Shown here piece by piece: positions 26,686 to 35,486 of a DNA stretch of 64,000 nt. Position numbers and translations under genes: made by a program. Below the pieces are notes generated by a model, which did no database searches, was not told the DNA's origin, and worked only from the letters and a program-made list of their open reading frames with translations. Each line of letters opens with the position of its first letter. The first letter of the stretch is position 1. The stretch lies in contig NVQB01000001.1 in the NCBI GenBank assembly GCA_002319075.1, positions 5,208,001 to 5,272,000 on the forward strand, read 5' to 3'. Source of the DNA: Sphingobacteriaceae bacterium. GTDB lineage: Bacteria; Bacteroidota; Bacteroidia; B-17B0; Aurantibacillaceae.

Positions 26686-27516
26686 ATGCTTGTTTTTCCA
26701 AATTGCAAAATAAATCTCGGTTTACATGTTGTGAACAAACGTACTGATGGTTTTCATAATATTGAAACTGTTTTTTATCCTGTGAGTTGGTGTGATGGGC
26801 TTGAAGTACTCGAAAACAAAGAGTCACAGGAAGGATTTATCTTTACTGAAAGTGGCATTCCAATTGCCGGTGATCCTTCACAAAATCTGATCTACAAAGC
26901 CTGGGAAATCATTAAAACAGAAAAAAAACTACCGGCGCTAAAAGTTCACTTACATAAAAATATTCCCATGGGTGCGGGTCTTGGCGGGGGAAGTTCGGAC
27001 GCGGCCTACTTTATTAATTTACTGAACGATCAATGCGATTTGAATTATACGGAGGAAGAAAAAACAGGCATTGCTTCGCAACTCGGCAGCGACTGCGCCT
27101 TCTTTATCAAGAATACGCCTCTTTTTGCAAAAGGCAAGGGAAATGAATTTTCTGAAATAAAAGTAGACCTCTCGGAGTATTTTATTTTTTTGGTGTACCC
27201 AAATGTTCACAGTAATACTAAGGAAGCCTACGATGGACTGATACCAAAACATCCGGATAATGATCTGGGTACTATTTTAGCCTCTCCTTTAAAAGAATGG
27301 AAGGAAAAACTCGTAAATGATTTTGAAGGTTCGATCTTTAAAAAATATCCTGAGGTAAAAGTCTTAAAAGAAAGCATGTATGCCGCTGGAGCGCTCTATG
27401 CCAGTATGAGTGGCAGTGGGAGCGCTGTATTTGGCATTTTCGAAAAAGAACCCATCATCCATTTTCCAGAGCACTTTAGTACTTATTTACAAAAACCTTT
27501 AAAGAAAATTTTGTAA
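26686..27516 (+). CDS. ispE: 4-diphosphocytidyl-2-C-methyl-D-erythritol kinase
   Basis: A 276-residue GHMP kinase of the non-mevalonate (MEP) isoprenoid pathway. It phosphorylates CDP-methylerythritol. It starts MLVFPNCKINLGLHVVNKR, which is the typical family N-terminus, with RTDGFHNIETVFYPV, the ATP-binding PMGAGLGGGSSDAA at 94-107 and the C-terminal SMSGSGSAVFGIF. An upstream ATG at 26656 adds ten residues with no family match, so the ATG at 26686 is preferred. It is divergent from the lipoprotein genes and not in an operon with other isoprenoid genes here. Confidence 0.95.
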   Translation: MLVFPNCKINLGLHVVNKRTDGFHNIETVFYPVSWCDGLEVLENKESQEGFIFTESGIPIAGDPSQNLIYKAWEIIKTEKKLPALKVHLHKNIPMGAGLGGGSSDAAYFINLLNDQCDLNYTEEEKTGIASQLGSDCAFFIKNTPLFAKGKGNEFSEIKVDLSEYFIFLVYPNVHSNTKEAYDGLIPKHPDNDLGTILASPLKEWKEKLVNDFEGSIFKKYPEVKVLKESMYAAGALYASMSGSGSAVFGIFEKEPIIHFPEHFSTYLQKPLKKIL

Positions 27517-27582
27517 GTCCTGAAAATATTTTTTTCTTTGCGCACCTGAATGTTCGGTTCTTCTCAAATAAAGACTAAGTAT

Positions 27583-27631
27583 AAATGCCTCTAAGGCATT
27601 ATAATTCTATTTTAGAGCTACGGTCTCTAAA
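27583..27631 (+). promoter_or_regulatory. Two tandem hairpins in the leader of the aspartate kinase gene
   Basis: AATGCC/GGCATT (27584-27589 with 27595-27600) and TTTAGAG/CTCTAAA (27611-27617 with 27625-27631, 7-nt loop) lie 52-100 nt before the ATG at 27683. The second is not followed by a strong U-run. They could be an attenuator-like leader or the remains of an intergenic repeat. No lysine riboswitch core was recognised. Confidence 0.35.
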
Positions 27632-27682
27632 CCCATTCAAATTTTTCTTATTAATCAGTATTAAAAATCAATTCAACAGAAT

Positions 27683-29002
27683 ATGTTTCTTGTATTAAAA
27701 TTTGGTGGCACAAGTGTTGGTTCAGCGCAACGCATGAAAGACCTTGTTAGCCTTACCGTTAACGACACTCCTAAAATAGTGGTGTTAAGTGCTATGAGCG
27801 GCACTACAAATGCTCTTGTAGAAATTTGTGATGCTTTGTACGCTAAAGACTTGAGTAAAGCTACCTCACTGATTGCAACCCTCAAAGCCAAGTATCAAAA
27901 AGAAATTTCTGAGCTCTATAAAAAACCAGGAAGTAGTGAGAAAGCGCAGCAACTAATAACAAATCATTTTAATCATGTCGAGTCCTTCACCCTGGATATG
28001 TTTACGGCAAACGAAGAAAAGGCCATTCTTGCACAAGGTGAATTGTTAAGCACTGCCATGTATCACTATTATCTGGAGGAAATTGGTGTAGCTTCTGCCC
28101 TGCTCCCAGCCCTGAATTTCATGAAGATTGATGCCAATGATGAACCCGATATGGCGTACATCGAAAAATTCATTTTAGAAGAAATAAAAAAATTCCCTGG
28201 TCAGAAATTATTTATTACGCAGGGTTATATCTGTCGTAATGTTTTTGGAGAGATCGATAATTTAAAACGTGGAGGTAGTGATTACACTGCATCTATTATT
28301 GGTGCTGCGATTAGAAGTCCTGAGGTACAAATATGGACAGATATTGACGGTATGCATAACAACGATCCGCGTATTGTTGATAAAACACGTCCAATACAGG
28401 AACTTAGTTTTGACGAAGCCGCAGAGCTTGCGTACTTCGGAGCAAAAATTTTGCACCCTACCTGCATCTTACCCGCTAAAAAAAGAAATATCCCGGTGCG
28501 CTTAAAAAACACCATGCAGCCTGAAGCCGTTGGTACACTAATTGCCAATATTTCCACAAGCGAGGGAATAAAAGCAGTAGCAGCAAAAGATGGTATTACG
28601 GCCATTACCATTAAGAGTGACCGCATGCTTTTAGCCCACGGTTTTTTAAGAGCAGTCTTCGAAATTTTTGAGCGTTACAAAACGCCCATAGATATGATTT
28701 GTACCAGTGAAGTAGCCGTTTCTCTTACGATCGACAACAACAAATATCTGGCTGATATTACCAAAGAATTAAAAGAAATAGCACAGGTTGAAATCGATGA
28801 AAATCAAACCATCATTTGTATTGTAGGGCAATTGCCCAAGGATAAATCGGGTTACGCGTACAGAGTTCTTGAATCTATTAAAGACATTCCTTTGCGTATG
28901 GTTTCTTATGGTGGTAGCTCCAATAATATTTCTGTTTTGGTAAATGGAAACTTAAAAAAAGATGCCCTTCAGGCTTTAAACAACGGATTATTCAATTACT
29001 AA
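27683..29002 (+). CDS. Aspartate kinase
   Basis: A 439-residue aspartokinase, the first step from aspartate to lysine, threonine and methionine. The kinase core has KFGGTSVG at 6-13, VVLSAMSGTTNAL, the ATP/aspartate site NLKRGGSDYTASIIGAA and WTDIDGMHNNDPR. The C-terminal part carries two ACT-like regions (AITIKSDRML, VSLTIDNN, then MVSYGGSSNNISVLV), so feedback inhibition by an end product is likely. It precedes lysA by 10 nt, so lysine or diaminopimelate supply is the probable dedicated role. Two leader hairpins may regulate it. Confidence 0.95.
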   Translation: MFLVLKFGGTSVGSAQRMKDLVSLTVNDTPKIVVLSAMSGTTNALVEICDALYAKDLSKATSLIATLKAKYQKEISELYKKPGSSEKAQQLITNHFNHVESFTLDMFTANEEKAILAQGELLSTAMYHYYLEEIGVASALLPALNFMKIDANDEPDMAYIEKFILEEIKKFPGQKLFITQGYICRNVFGEIDNLKRGGSDYTASIIGAAIRSPEVQIWTDIDGMHNNDPRIVDKTRPIQELSFDEAAELAYFGAKILHPTCILPAKKRNIPVRLKNTMQPEAVGTLIANISTSEGIKAVAAKDGITAITIKSDRMLLAHGFLRAVFEIFERYKTPIDMICTSEVAVSLTIDNNKYLADITKELKEIAQVEIDENQTIICIVGQLPKDKSGYAYRVLESIKDIPLRMVSYGGSSNNISVLVNGNLKKDALQALNNGLFNY

Positions 29003-29012
29003 AGACTTAAAC

Positions 29013-30170
29013 ATGTTTTCTAAAAATCTTACAGACCATTTCAATTCCCTTGAAACGCCTTTTTACTATTACGATACAGACTTACTTCAAAAGACACTGG
29101 AAGCCATAAAAAAGGCTGCGCCTGAAGACTATCATATTCACTACGCGCTAAAGGCTAATGCTCACCCCACACTTCTAGAACCTATCAGAAATGCAGGTTT
29201 CGGTGCTGATTGTGTAAGTGGCAATGAAGTAAAACGGGCTATTGAATCAGGATTTGATCCTAAAAAAATTGTCTTTGCCGGTGTTGGAAAAAGTGACAAG
29301 GAAATAAATTATGCGCTCGATCATGCTATCTATTGTTTTAATGTGGAGAGTGTGCACGAACTACAGATTTTAAACGAGCTTTCGAAAAAGAAAAATGTAA
29401 AAGCCAATATCGCGCTACGCATTAACCCCAATGTAGATGCCCATACACATAAGTATATCACTACCGGATTAGAAGAAAATAAATTTGGCATTAATCCTTA
29501 CGAATTTGAATCGGTTTTAGCTGAGCTTAAAAAACTGGAGAACATTCATTTTATTGGGCTGCATTTTCACATTGGTTCACAGATCCAGGATATGACACCG
29601 TTTAAAAATCTTTGCCTTCGCGTAAATGAAATAAATAAATGGTTTATCCAGAAAGGATTTTCGCCGGCGATTATTAATTTGGGTGGCGGGCTTGGAATAA
29701 ATTACCAGGAACCTGAAACACATGCCATCGTTGACTTTAACACTTATTTCAGCGTATTCAAGCAATTTCTTGAATTACTCCCACATCAAGAAATACATTT
29801 TGAGTTAGGCCGTTGCATTATAGCTCAGTGTGGAAGTTTGATCAGCCGTGTGCTCTATATTAAAAATGGCATCAATACAAATTTTGCAATTTTAGATGCC
29901 GGCATGACGGAATTAATTCGTCCTGCCCTCTACCAGGCTTATCACAAAATTGAAAATATAAGTAAAGCGAATTCTGCTGCTGATAAAAAATACGACGTAG
30001 TGGGTCCTATTTGCGAAAGCAGTGATTGTTTTGGAAAAGCAGTTGTTTTACCGGAAACGCAACGTGGCGATTTAATAGCTATAAGAAGTGCCGGGGCGTA
30101 CGGAGAAGTAATGAGTAATCATTACAACCTCAGAGATGCGGTACAATCCTTTTTTGATACAGCTAGTTAA
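29013..30170 (+). CDS. lysA: Diaminopimelate decarboxylase
   Basis: A 385-residue PLP enzyme of fold type III that converts meso-diaminopimelate to lysine. It shows the PLP lysine in HYALKANAHP, the GADCVSGNEV segment, the GLHFHIGSQI motif, NLGGGLGINY, then PICESSDCFGK and RSAGAYGEVMSNHYN. It is second in the operon with aspartate kinase (10-nt gap), so the first and last steps of lysine synthesis are co-expressed. Its end overlaps the convergent potassium channel gene by 8 nt. Confidence 0.95.
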   Translation: MFSKNLTDHFNSLETPFYYYDTDLLQKTLEAIKKAAPEDYHIHYALKANAHPTLLEPIRNAGFGADCVSGNEVKRAIESGFDPKKIVFAGVGKSDKEINYALDHAIYCFNVESVHELQILNELSKKKNVKANIALRINPNVDAHTHKYITTGLEENKFGINPYEFESVLAELKKLENIHFIGLHFHIGSQIQDMTPFKNLCLRVNEINKWFIQKGFSPAIINLGGGLGINYQEPETHAIVDFNTYFSVFKQFLELLPHQEIHFELGRCIIAQCGSLISRVLYIKNGINTNFAILDAGMTELIRPALYQAYHKIENISKANSAADKKYDVVGPICESSDCFGKAVVLPETQRGDLIAIRSAGAYGEVMSNHYNLRDAVQSFFDTAS

Positions 30171-31107
30171 GAATATCGAATAGATGAATGTCTGTTACTG
30201 AAACTTTTAATGCACCTCTTTTTGTAACTTCTGGAGTTAAGGGCTTAAATTTTGCGTTTTCCACAAGGTCTTGAACTTTGTAAGAATTTCTCGAATTTAC
30301 AGTTTGAGAATAGGTATCGTTAATGGCTTTTATCAGAATAATAAACTCAGCATCTCTTGTTTCCAAATCCATTTTAGACAGTCCGTAAAGCGGACTGTCT
30401 TCAGTTATATGATGCACTATGGTCCAACTCATAGCCATAAAATTTACACGACTGATCTCAAGTTTTAGAGCCACGAATTCTCTTTTATTCAGTTCAGGGT
30501 GAATGTATGTAAAGGTTATAGCTGCTTCTGTTTCGATGAGTTCATATTGTTTTTTATTAGTGATTCGCAGCATTAATGCGGTGGAATCTTTATAGGGGGA
30601 TATTAAAACATTCTTGCTGTACAAAACATGTGCTTTAGGCCTGGAAAATCTTCCATAAAGCACGCCGGTGGCAAGGGCGAAACTAAGTAACCCTAGCAAA
30701 GACTCTACCGCCGCTGCAATACTGGCTCCGTTACCAATTGGATAAATGTGGCCGTAGCCCAGTGTGGTAATAGTTTGCGCACTAAAGAAAAACAGTCCCA
30801 TAAATTTTTGAAACTCCGAGGCTGCGTCAACGTCAAGTCCACCAAAGTGGGAGGCTCCTACCCAATAATAAATGCCTGCAAAAATTAAGTTGATTACAAT
30901 GTAACTCGATATGATAATCATGATCAATTTAAACAACGATGCAGAGATCAACGAATGGTAAATATCTGTATTGTTGATCCAGCCAAGGCCAATCCTTTTT
31001 ACATTCACGCCTCCATCTTTATTCAGGAAACGAACGGGTTTTTTATAATTTTTTGTCCCAAAGCCAAGTTCTAACTCGTCTTTAGGTTTATTTTTTAAAA
31101 TTGCCAT
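30163..31107 (-). CDS. Inward-rectifier (KirBac-type) potassium channel
   Basis: A 314-residue channel with two membrane helices (about 57-80 and 128-152), a pore helix and the selectivity filter TLGYG at 115-119 in the segment SAQTITTLGYGHIYP. After the inner helix comes RFSRPKAHVLYS, and the C-terminal half (160-300) is the beta-rich cytoplasmic Kir domain (RITNKKQYELIETEAAITF, then SWTIVHHITEDSPLYG). The family canonical TVGYG is varied to TLGYG. It forms a tail-to-tail overlap of 8 nt with lysA. Its physiological trigger is unknown. Confidence 0.92.
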   Translation of the reverse strand: MAILKNKPKDELELGFGTKNYKKPVRFLNKDGGVNVKRIGLGWINNTDIYHSLISASLFKLIMIIISSYIVINLIFAGIYYWVGASHFGGLDVDAASEFQKFMGLFFFSAQTITTLGYGHIYPIGNGASIAAAVESLLGLLSFALATGVLYGRFSRPKAHVLYSKNVLISPYKDSTALMLRITNKKQYELIETEAAITFTYIHPELNKREFVALKLEISRVNFMAMSWTIVHHITEDSPLYGLSKMDLETRDAEFIILIKAINDTYSQTVNSRNSYKVQDLVENAKFKPLTPEVTKRGALKVSVTDIHLFDILN

Positions 31108-31170
31108 TAATGTAAATTTACTGAGTAATTTTGATAAACTAAGCCTGCATAAATATAGCTTTCTCTTACA

Positions 31171-31689
31171 ATGTTCAAATATACATTTTGCACTTTTTTA
31201 AATTTGATTATTTCTTCTAAGGGTAGAATGATTTTTTTTACCGCTTTACTTTTCCTGCCTTCACTTTATCCGGCTCAAAATTTTAGCGGTACTTATAAAA
31301 TAGACCAGCTGTTAAAACGCATAGATAATCCAGACACTTTTTATGTGGTAAATTTTTGGGCGACCTGGTGTAAACCTTGTGTAGAGGAACTTCCGGCATT
31401 TGATTCTTTACAGACATTAAAAAATAAGTCTCTTAAAATACTCCTTGTAAGCCTTGACTTTAGCGAAGAGCTCGATAAAAAAGTAAAACCTTTTCTTAAA
31501 AAACACAAGATACAGTCGGAGTGCGTTTTGCTGGACGAGGTAAATGGGAATGATTTTATTAATAAAATTTCAGCTTCCTGGAGCGGGGCTATACCTGCAA
31601 CACTCTTTAAAAAAGGAAATGAGAAAGATTTTGTGGAAGCAAAACTAAAGCTTTCGCAATTGCAATCACATATTAAGGAACTTGAGTAA
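31171..31689 (+). CDS. Exported TlpA-like thioredoxin-fold protein
   Basis: A 172-residue thioredoxin-fold protein with an N-terminal hydrophobic export region (FFTALLFLPSLYPAQ). The active-site motif is WCKPC at 66-70 in NFWATWCKPCVEELPAF, and the cis-proline is in GAIPATLF. TlpA/ResA-type proteins reduce periplasmic disulphides, often for cytochrome maturation. An in-frame Met at 31228 would give a tighter signal peptide and may be the real start; the first ATG is kept. No partner genes are adjacent, so its target is unknown. Confidence 0.85.
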   Translation: MFKYTFCTFLNLIISSKGRMIFFTALLFLPSLYPAQNFSGTYKIDQLLKRIDNPDTFYVVNFWATWCKPCVEELPAFDSLQTLKNKSLKILLVSLDFSEELDKKVKPFLKKHKIQSECVLLDEVNGNDFINKISASWSGAIPATLFKKGNEKDFVEAKLKLSQLQSHIKELE

Positions 31690-31941
31690 CTCTGGATTTC
31701 TGGCATTTGCAAACTCTGTTCGGGGTATGCAGTGCTAAGACGGATCAGGCTCAGAAGGAGTGGTTTAAATTCACCAGCTTTATACCAGCTCCCTGGTTCC
31801 TTGCGCAATACTCCCTACTTACCCCGTACATATCCCGTCTTTTAGTACGAAACACATCCGTTCACTCAGCTTCCCATACACCTTCCCTCAGAGGTCAAGG
31901 CACTCTTACTCATTCGTCAAATTTTTCATTCAATTTCCAGC

Positions 31942-31949
31942 TATCTTTG
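31942..31949 (+). promoter_or_regulatory. -7 box three nucleotides before the ATG of the next gene
   Basis: TATCTTTG matches TAnnTTTG exactly and ends 3 nt before the ATG at 31953. If this is the real promoter, the mRNA would be essentially leaderless. It decides the start of the following gene. Confidence 0.5.
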
Positions 31950-31952
31950 TAT

Positions 31953-32546
31953 ATGGCATTTCAGGTCGGTGATATAAAACTCTCAGGTACTGTAAATGGT
32001 ATTTCTTTCTACAAAAGCGTCTTTGGCTGGCTGGTCAGGGCCAAGGGAGGGCCAAGTCGCAAACAATTCAAAACCTCACCGGTATTTGTCCGATCAAGAG
32101 AGAACAGCGAGGAATTCACAGCTTGTGCACGGGCTGCTGCTGCTCTGCGCCGCCTGGTAATTGTACACACTGCTCATAAAGACAAAAGCCTTTACCACCG
32201 ACTCATGAAGTTGATGCGCCTGCTCGCAGATAACGATCAGGTCTCTCTTCGTGGAAAGCGCGATCCAATGAAGGGCATGCAGACAATCGAAGCCCAGGCA
32301 CTTTTAAAGGAATTCAAAATAAGCGAAAATCTTTGCCTGTATGATCTTCTGCTCATAAAAGGGCTGATTAAAAAATCTCATGATGAAGTGAAGGCATGCA
32401 AGACACCTGCTATCCCGTCAGCAGTTATTAAACGAAGACGAACCAAAAAGCTATCGCCTTTTTATCCTCTTCACAAAGCTCTGCCGCCACATTTATCTTT
32501 AAGTCAGAGCCAGAAACAAATACAGGTTAACACCGCTTTCGGTTAA
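31953..32546 (+). CDS. Conserved Bacteroidota protein of unknown function
   Basis: A 197-residue basic protein beginning MAFQVGDIKLSGTVNGISFY, followed by YKSVFGWLVRAKGGPSRKQF, SPVFVRSRENSEEFTACA and RAAAALRRLV. I recognise this layout (a GTVNGISFYK-type strand, then KGG and an RTREN/RSREN motif) from a Bacteroidota-specific family of small hypothetical proteins that occurs in many copies per genome; its function is not known to me. The frame extends upstream to 31707, but the upstream part is low quality and a -7 box abuts the ATG at 31953. The basic C-terminus (KRRRTKKL) may bind nucleic acid; that is inference. Confidence 0.6.
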   Translation: MAFQVGDIKLSGTVNGISFYKSVFGWLVRAKGGPSRKQFKTSPVFVRSRENSEEFTACARAAAALRRLVIVHTAHKDKSLYHRLMKLMRLLADNDQVSLRGKRDPMKGMQTIEAQALLKEFKISENLCLYDLLLIKGLIKKSHDEVKACKTPAIPSAVIKRRRTKKLSPFYPLHKALPPHLSLSQSQKQIQVNTAFG

Positions 32547-32663
32547 AGGCGCAGATAGAAAGCTATTTATAGGTTTAGCACCTGCAATCAAACTTTATTT
32601 TCTTCCCCACAGCTTTTGAGCATGATCTCATGATCCGTCACGACTCACTATATAGGCGCTGTT

Positions 32664-32699
32664 AAAAAAAAATCCCTCCTGCAACTAATCAGAAGGGAT
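32664..32699 (-). terminator. Terminator after the 32793-33932 lipoprotein gene
   Basis: 10-bp stem with one wobble pair (ATCCCTCCTG at 32672-32681 with CAGAAGGGAT at 32690-32699) and a U-run on the minus strand. The rest of 32547-32792 shows no gene. Confidence 0.7.
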
Positions 32700-32792
32700 A
32701 CTTGGTTAAACCAGTTAACCGAGGACACAACTATGACCCTTTTGAGTCAACTAACTGGGTGCTTATACGCAACAGTTTTAAAAAGGTTCGCC

Positions 32793-33932
32793 TTATTTGT
32801 AGGAAACAGCAACTTTTGCGTTACCATCTTTAAGGTTAATTTCTGTTGTACCATTTTTTACAATACAATTAAACTTCACTTTTAAACTTTTGGTGTGCTC
32901 ACCCTTCTCATTCAGGTTGTATTCTGCAACTTCTGTTATATCGAAGTTGCTTGACTGGGGTTGAATGAGGTTTTTAGAACTATAAACTTTACCGTTTGGA
33001 TCAGTCACTAAAATTGTAACAGAAGATGGTATACGGGTATTTATTATAGGAGAAAATTCAGTTCGGAAATTTGCATCACAAACAGAACCATTTGTAGCAT
33101 GAATCTGGTAACGGTATATGCAGGAATCACCTGTAGATAAATCTGTAAGATTTAGTGTTACAAGATTAGTAGTATTAAATACAAATAATTTTTCTGGAGA
33201 GGGTCTTGTATCTATTCCGCCATTTGAGAAACTCCATGTTGACTGAAGATTTTTAAACATCGCATCTACCGGTAGATAAAAAAACTGGTATTTAAATTCG
33301 TTTGAACTGATTTTTGTTGCTGTTATACCGGTTTGAAGTTTGTTACCTATTCTGAAAACATTCGTTAAACTCTGAGTGCAGGTACCACTAGCATCATCAT
33401 AATTTAGAGTTACCGAATAGGTTTTACCAACATCTAATGTTGCCGAATAAGTAGCATGTAGGGTTCCACTGCCAATGCGCGTTGTAGTGTTAGTTCCATC
33501 TGTACAGGACCATTTATATGCAGCTGAACTATTTATTTTAGCTGCTTTAAATGTTAGAACCTGAGTGGTACCATCAATAATTAAATCATTATACAGAAGT
33601 TTTCCCTTTACCAAAGTGCTATCCACTTTCATTGGATTATACACTGTAGTTTCTTGTGTTTCGTTAAAAAGAATGGTGACCTGGTAACCAGAACTATTTT
33701 GTCTGGCGAGGTTTGCCTTGTAAACATACACATGATCTGAATCCTGAAAATAGCTGGAGGTATTCATATAATAGTCGTCATCGCCTGCTGCTATATTAAA
33801 AGGCTGACCGTCCATTGTACAGTTCACGTAAAAATGCGGATCGTTTATTTCAGGTTCCGGCAAATCCTTTTGTTTTTTGCAGGAAGCAACAAACAAAAGA
33901 AAAAGTACCGAAAGGCTAATAATTTTTTTCAT
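32793..33932 (-). CDS. Predicted lipoprotein with Ig/PKD-like regions, downstream of the sigma operon
   Basis: A 379-residue lipoprotein (SVLFLLFVASCKKQK) from the ATG at 33932. An earlier in-frame start at 33956 would overlap the upstream gene. The N-terminal part (FYVNCTMDGQPFNI) and a middle region with KWSCTDGTNTT and HATYSATLDVGKTYSVTLNY look like beta-sandwich/PKD-type domains. It begins 4 nt after the stop of the anti-sigma/barrel gene, so it is probably the third gene of a sigma factor operon. It may be a surface target or part of a sensing complex; that is inference. Confidence 0.75.
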   Translation of the reverse strand: MKKIISLSVLFLLFVASCKKQKDLPEPEINDPHFYVNCTMDGQPFNIAAGDDDYYMNTSSYFQDSDHVYVYKANLARQNSSGYQVTILFNETQETTVYNPMKVDSTLVKGKLLYNDLIIDGTTQVLTFKAAKINSSAAYKWSCTDGTNTTTRIGSGTLHATYSATLDVGKTYSVTLNYDDASGTCTQSLTNVFRIGNKLQTGITATKISSNEFKYQFFYLPVDAMFKNLQSTWSFSNGGIDTRPSPEKLFVFNTTNLVTLNLTDLSTGDSCIYRYQIHATNGSVCDANFRTEFSPIINTRIPSSVTILVTDPNGKVYSSKNLIQPQSSNFDITEVAEYNLNEKGEHTKSLKVKFNCIVKNGTTEINLKDGNAKVAVSYK

Positions 33933-33936
33933 CTTT

Positions 33937-35481
33937 TTATTTATCAAAAATCGCATAAGTTAAGCCAACACGAATGCCCATGGGGACTTCGCTTGTTTTA
34001 ACCTGATCAGTATTCTTAAACATATCGCTTACCCCGTAGTTAAATTCCAGATTTAAACCAACCCGTTTTACTAACTGGGTTTTGTAATTGGCAGTTAACA
34101 TGATGTTCATTGTGTTTGTACCTTTATAGATCCCTTTGGTTTGTGTATCTGAAGGCCCAACAGTTCTAACCTCATTATCTAAAGTATAATATTTAGAAAC
34201 AGTATTGGTTGCTCCGATAAGGTAAGCGGCATTCACACCAAGGCCTATACTGTTTTTACGATTGATCATGTAATTAAATTTCAAAGGAACGGCTAAATAA
34301 TATAATTCGTTACTGGTAACACGTGTATAAATAAGGTTAGAACCGAAACCATATTCTTTAGCGGCTACTAAATAAAACGGTTGTTTAATATTAGCAATAT
34401 TGTAGGCTTGCAGACCAATACTCACATTAAATTTATTCGACAAATAACGTCCGTAATTAAGTCCTGCATACCAGTTCATTCCATCTCCATCCTTACCTTT
34501 TGCAGCGTTCCAGCCCAAAAGATAATTTGCTCCGAATTCAATATCCAGGTAATGGGTTTTAGCATTTTTCTTTTTGTAGTACTCATCATCATATCTGTTA
34601 AGATAGACAAAGGGGCCGGAATTTATCTCCTGGTCACTCACTTCAAAAGGCAGAGTTGAATATACCGCACTCAGCTGATCTGCATTCACCACTTGATTTA
34701 AGTCAGAAGCTGAAGGGGCTGCGGAAGCTGGTATAACATAGGAGTTATCTGCTTCGGATCTGCTATTCTCAGAAGTAATTTCTGGGAGCTCAGTGCTGGC
34801 AGATTTATTCGAAGCTTCAAAATTAGTAGCTTCCTTCGCATTGGCGGGTTCAACAGCCATTATATTTTCAGAACGTTCAGCTAATTTTTCTTGTCTTTCA
34901 CCATTTTGATTCTCTGCTTTTGATTTTTCTTCTTTAGAAGTAGTTGTAGAGAGAGGTAAATTACTTTCTTTTATTTTTAAAGCAGTCTCTTGATTTGTAG
35001 AAGTGTTCTTTTCTTTCGAAATAGCAGCCATGTGGGTCTTTTCAGCAGCACTTTTCACTACAACCGCTTTAGTTATCTCGCTGGTATTTTGTGAGGCGTT
35101 ATTGGCTATTGTATTAGTAGATTCATCATTTTGTTTTTTATCGTCAAGTGAAGTCGTCTTTAGTTTTGAAGAACTTACGGTGATTTTATTTTCGTTGTTA
35201 CTTGTAGCGATATCTGCTTTTGCAACAACCGCAAGTTCTTTTGCGGTTTGAGTAGTTCCTTTAACGGAGTCGAAATAATTATAGGTCATAAGACCGGCTG
35301 TACCTATAGCAAGCACCAACACTACAGGAAGGTATAACTGTTTTATTTTTAAAGCACGGGTGGTATTACGTTCTGCATCTAACAAAGCACTGGTTTTTTC
35401 CCAATTGCTCTCATCAAACGGGTAACTCTCCCCTTCCGCCTTTCGTCTAATTATACTATCAAATTCTTCTTCGAAACTCAT
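33937..35481 (-). CDS. Anti-sigma-like protein joined to a C-terminal outer-membrane beta-barrel
   Basis: A 514-residue protein. Residues 1-46 are a short acidic cytoplasmic segment (EEEFDSIIRRKAEGESYPFDE) of the kind found in Bacteroidota anti-sigma proteins. Residues 50-66 form a single transmembrane helix (LPVVLVLAIGTAGLM). Residues 67-300 are a Ser/Thr/Lys/Glu/Asn-rich disordered linker. Residues 311-514 look like an outer-membrane barrel (LDIEFGANYLLGW, then KFNVSIGLQAYNI, LAVPLKFNYMINRKNSIGLG and a GIRVGLTYAIF end). It begins 5 nt after the sigma factor gene. A protein with this order would bridge both membranes. The barrel assignment is by strand pattern, not by search. Confidence 0.75.
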   Translation of the reverse strand: MSFEEEFDSIIRRKAEGESYPFDESNWEKTSALLDAERNTTRALKIKQLYLPVVLVLAIGTAGLMTYNYFDSVKGTTQTAKELAVVAKADIATSNNENKITVSSSKLKTTSLDDKKQNDESTNTIANNASQNTSEITKAVVVKSAAEKTHMAAISKEKNTSTNQETALKIKESNLPLSTTTSKEEKSKAENQNGERQEKLAERSENIMAVEPANAKEATNFEASNKSASTELPEITSENSRSEADNSYVIPASAAPSASDLNQVVNADQLSAVYSTLPFEVSDQEINSGPFVYLNRYDDEYYKKKNAKTHYLDIEFGANYLLGWNAAKGKDGDGMNWYAGLNYGRYLSNKFNVSIGLQAYNIANIKQPFYLVAAKEYGFGSNLIYTRVTSNELYYLAVPLKFNYMINRKNSIGLGVNAAYLIGATNTVSKYYTLDNEVRTVGPSDTQTKGIYKGTNTMNIMLTANYKTQLVKRVGLNLEFNYGVSDMFKNTDQVKTSEVPMGIRVGLTYAIFDK

Positions 35482-35486
35482 CTTTC

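Noticed and set aside
27541-27682. Lysine riboswitch before aspartate kinase
   Set aside because: No riboswitch core motif or long multi-branched fold could be recognised in the 166-nt leader; only two simple hairpins are present.
31707-31952. Extension of the 31953-32546 gene upstream to a start at 31707
   Set aside because: The added 82 residues look like random translation, and a -7 box abuts the later ATG.
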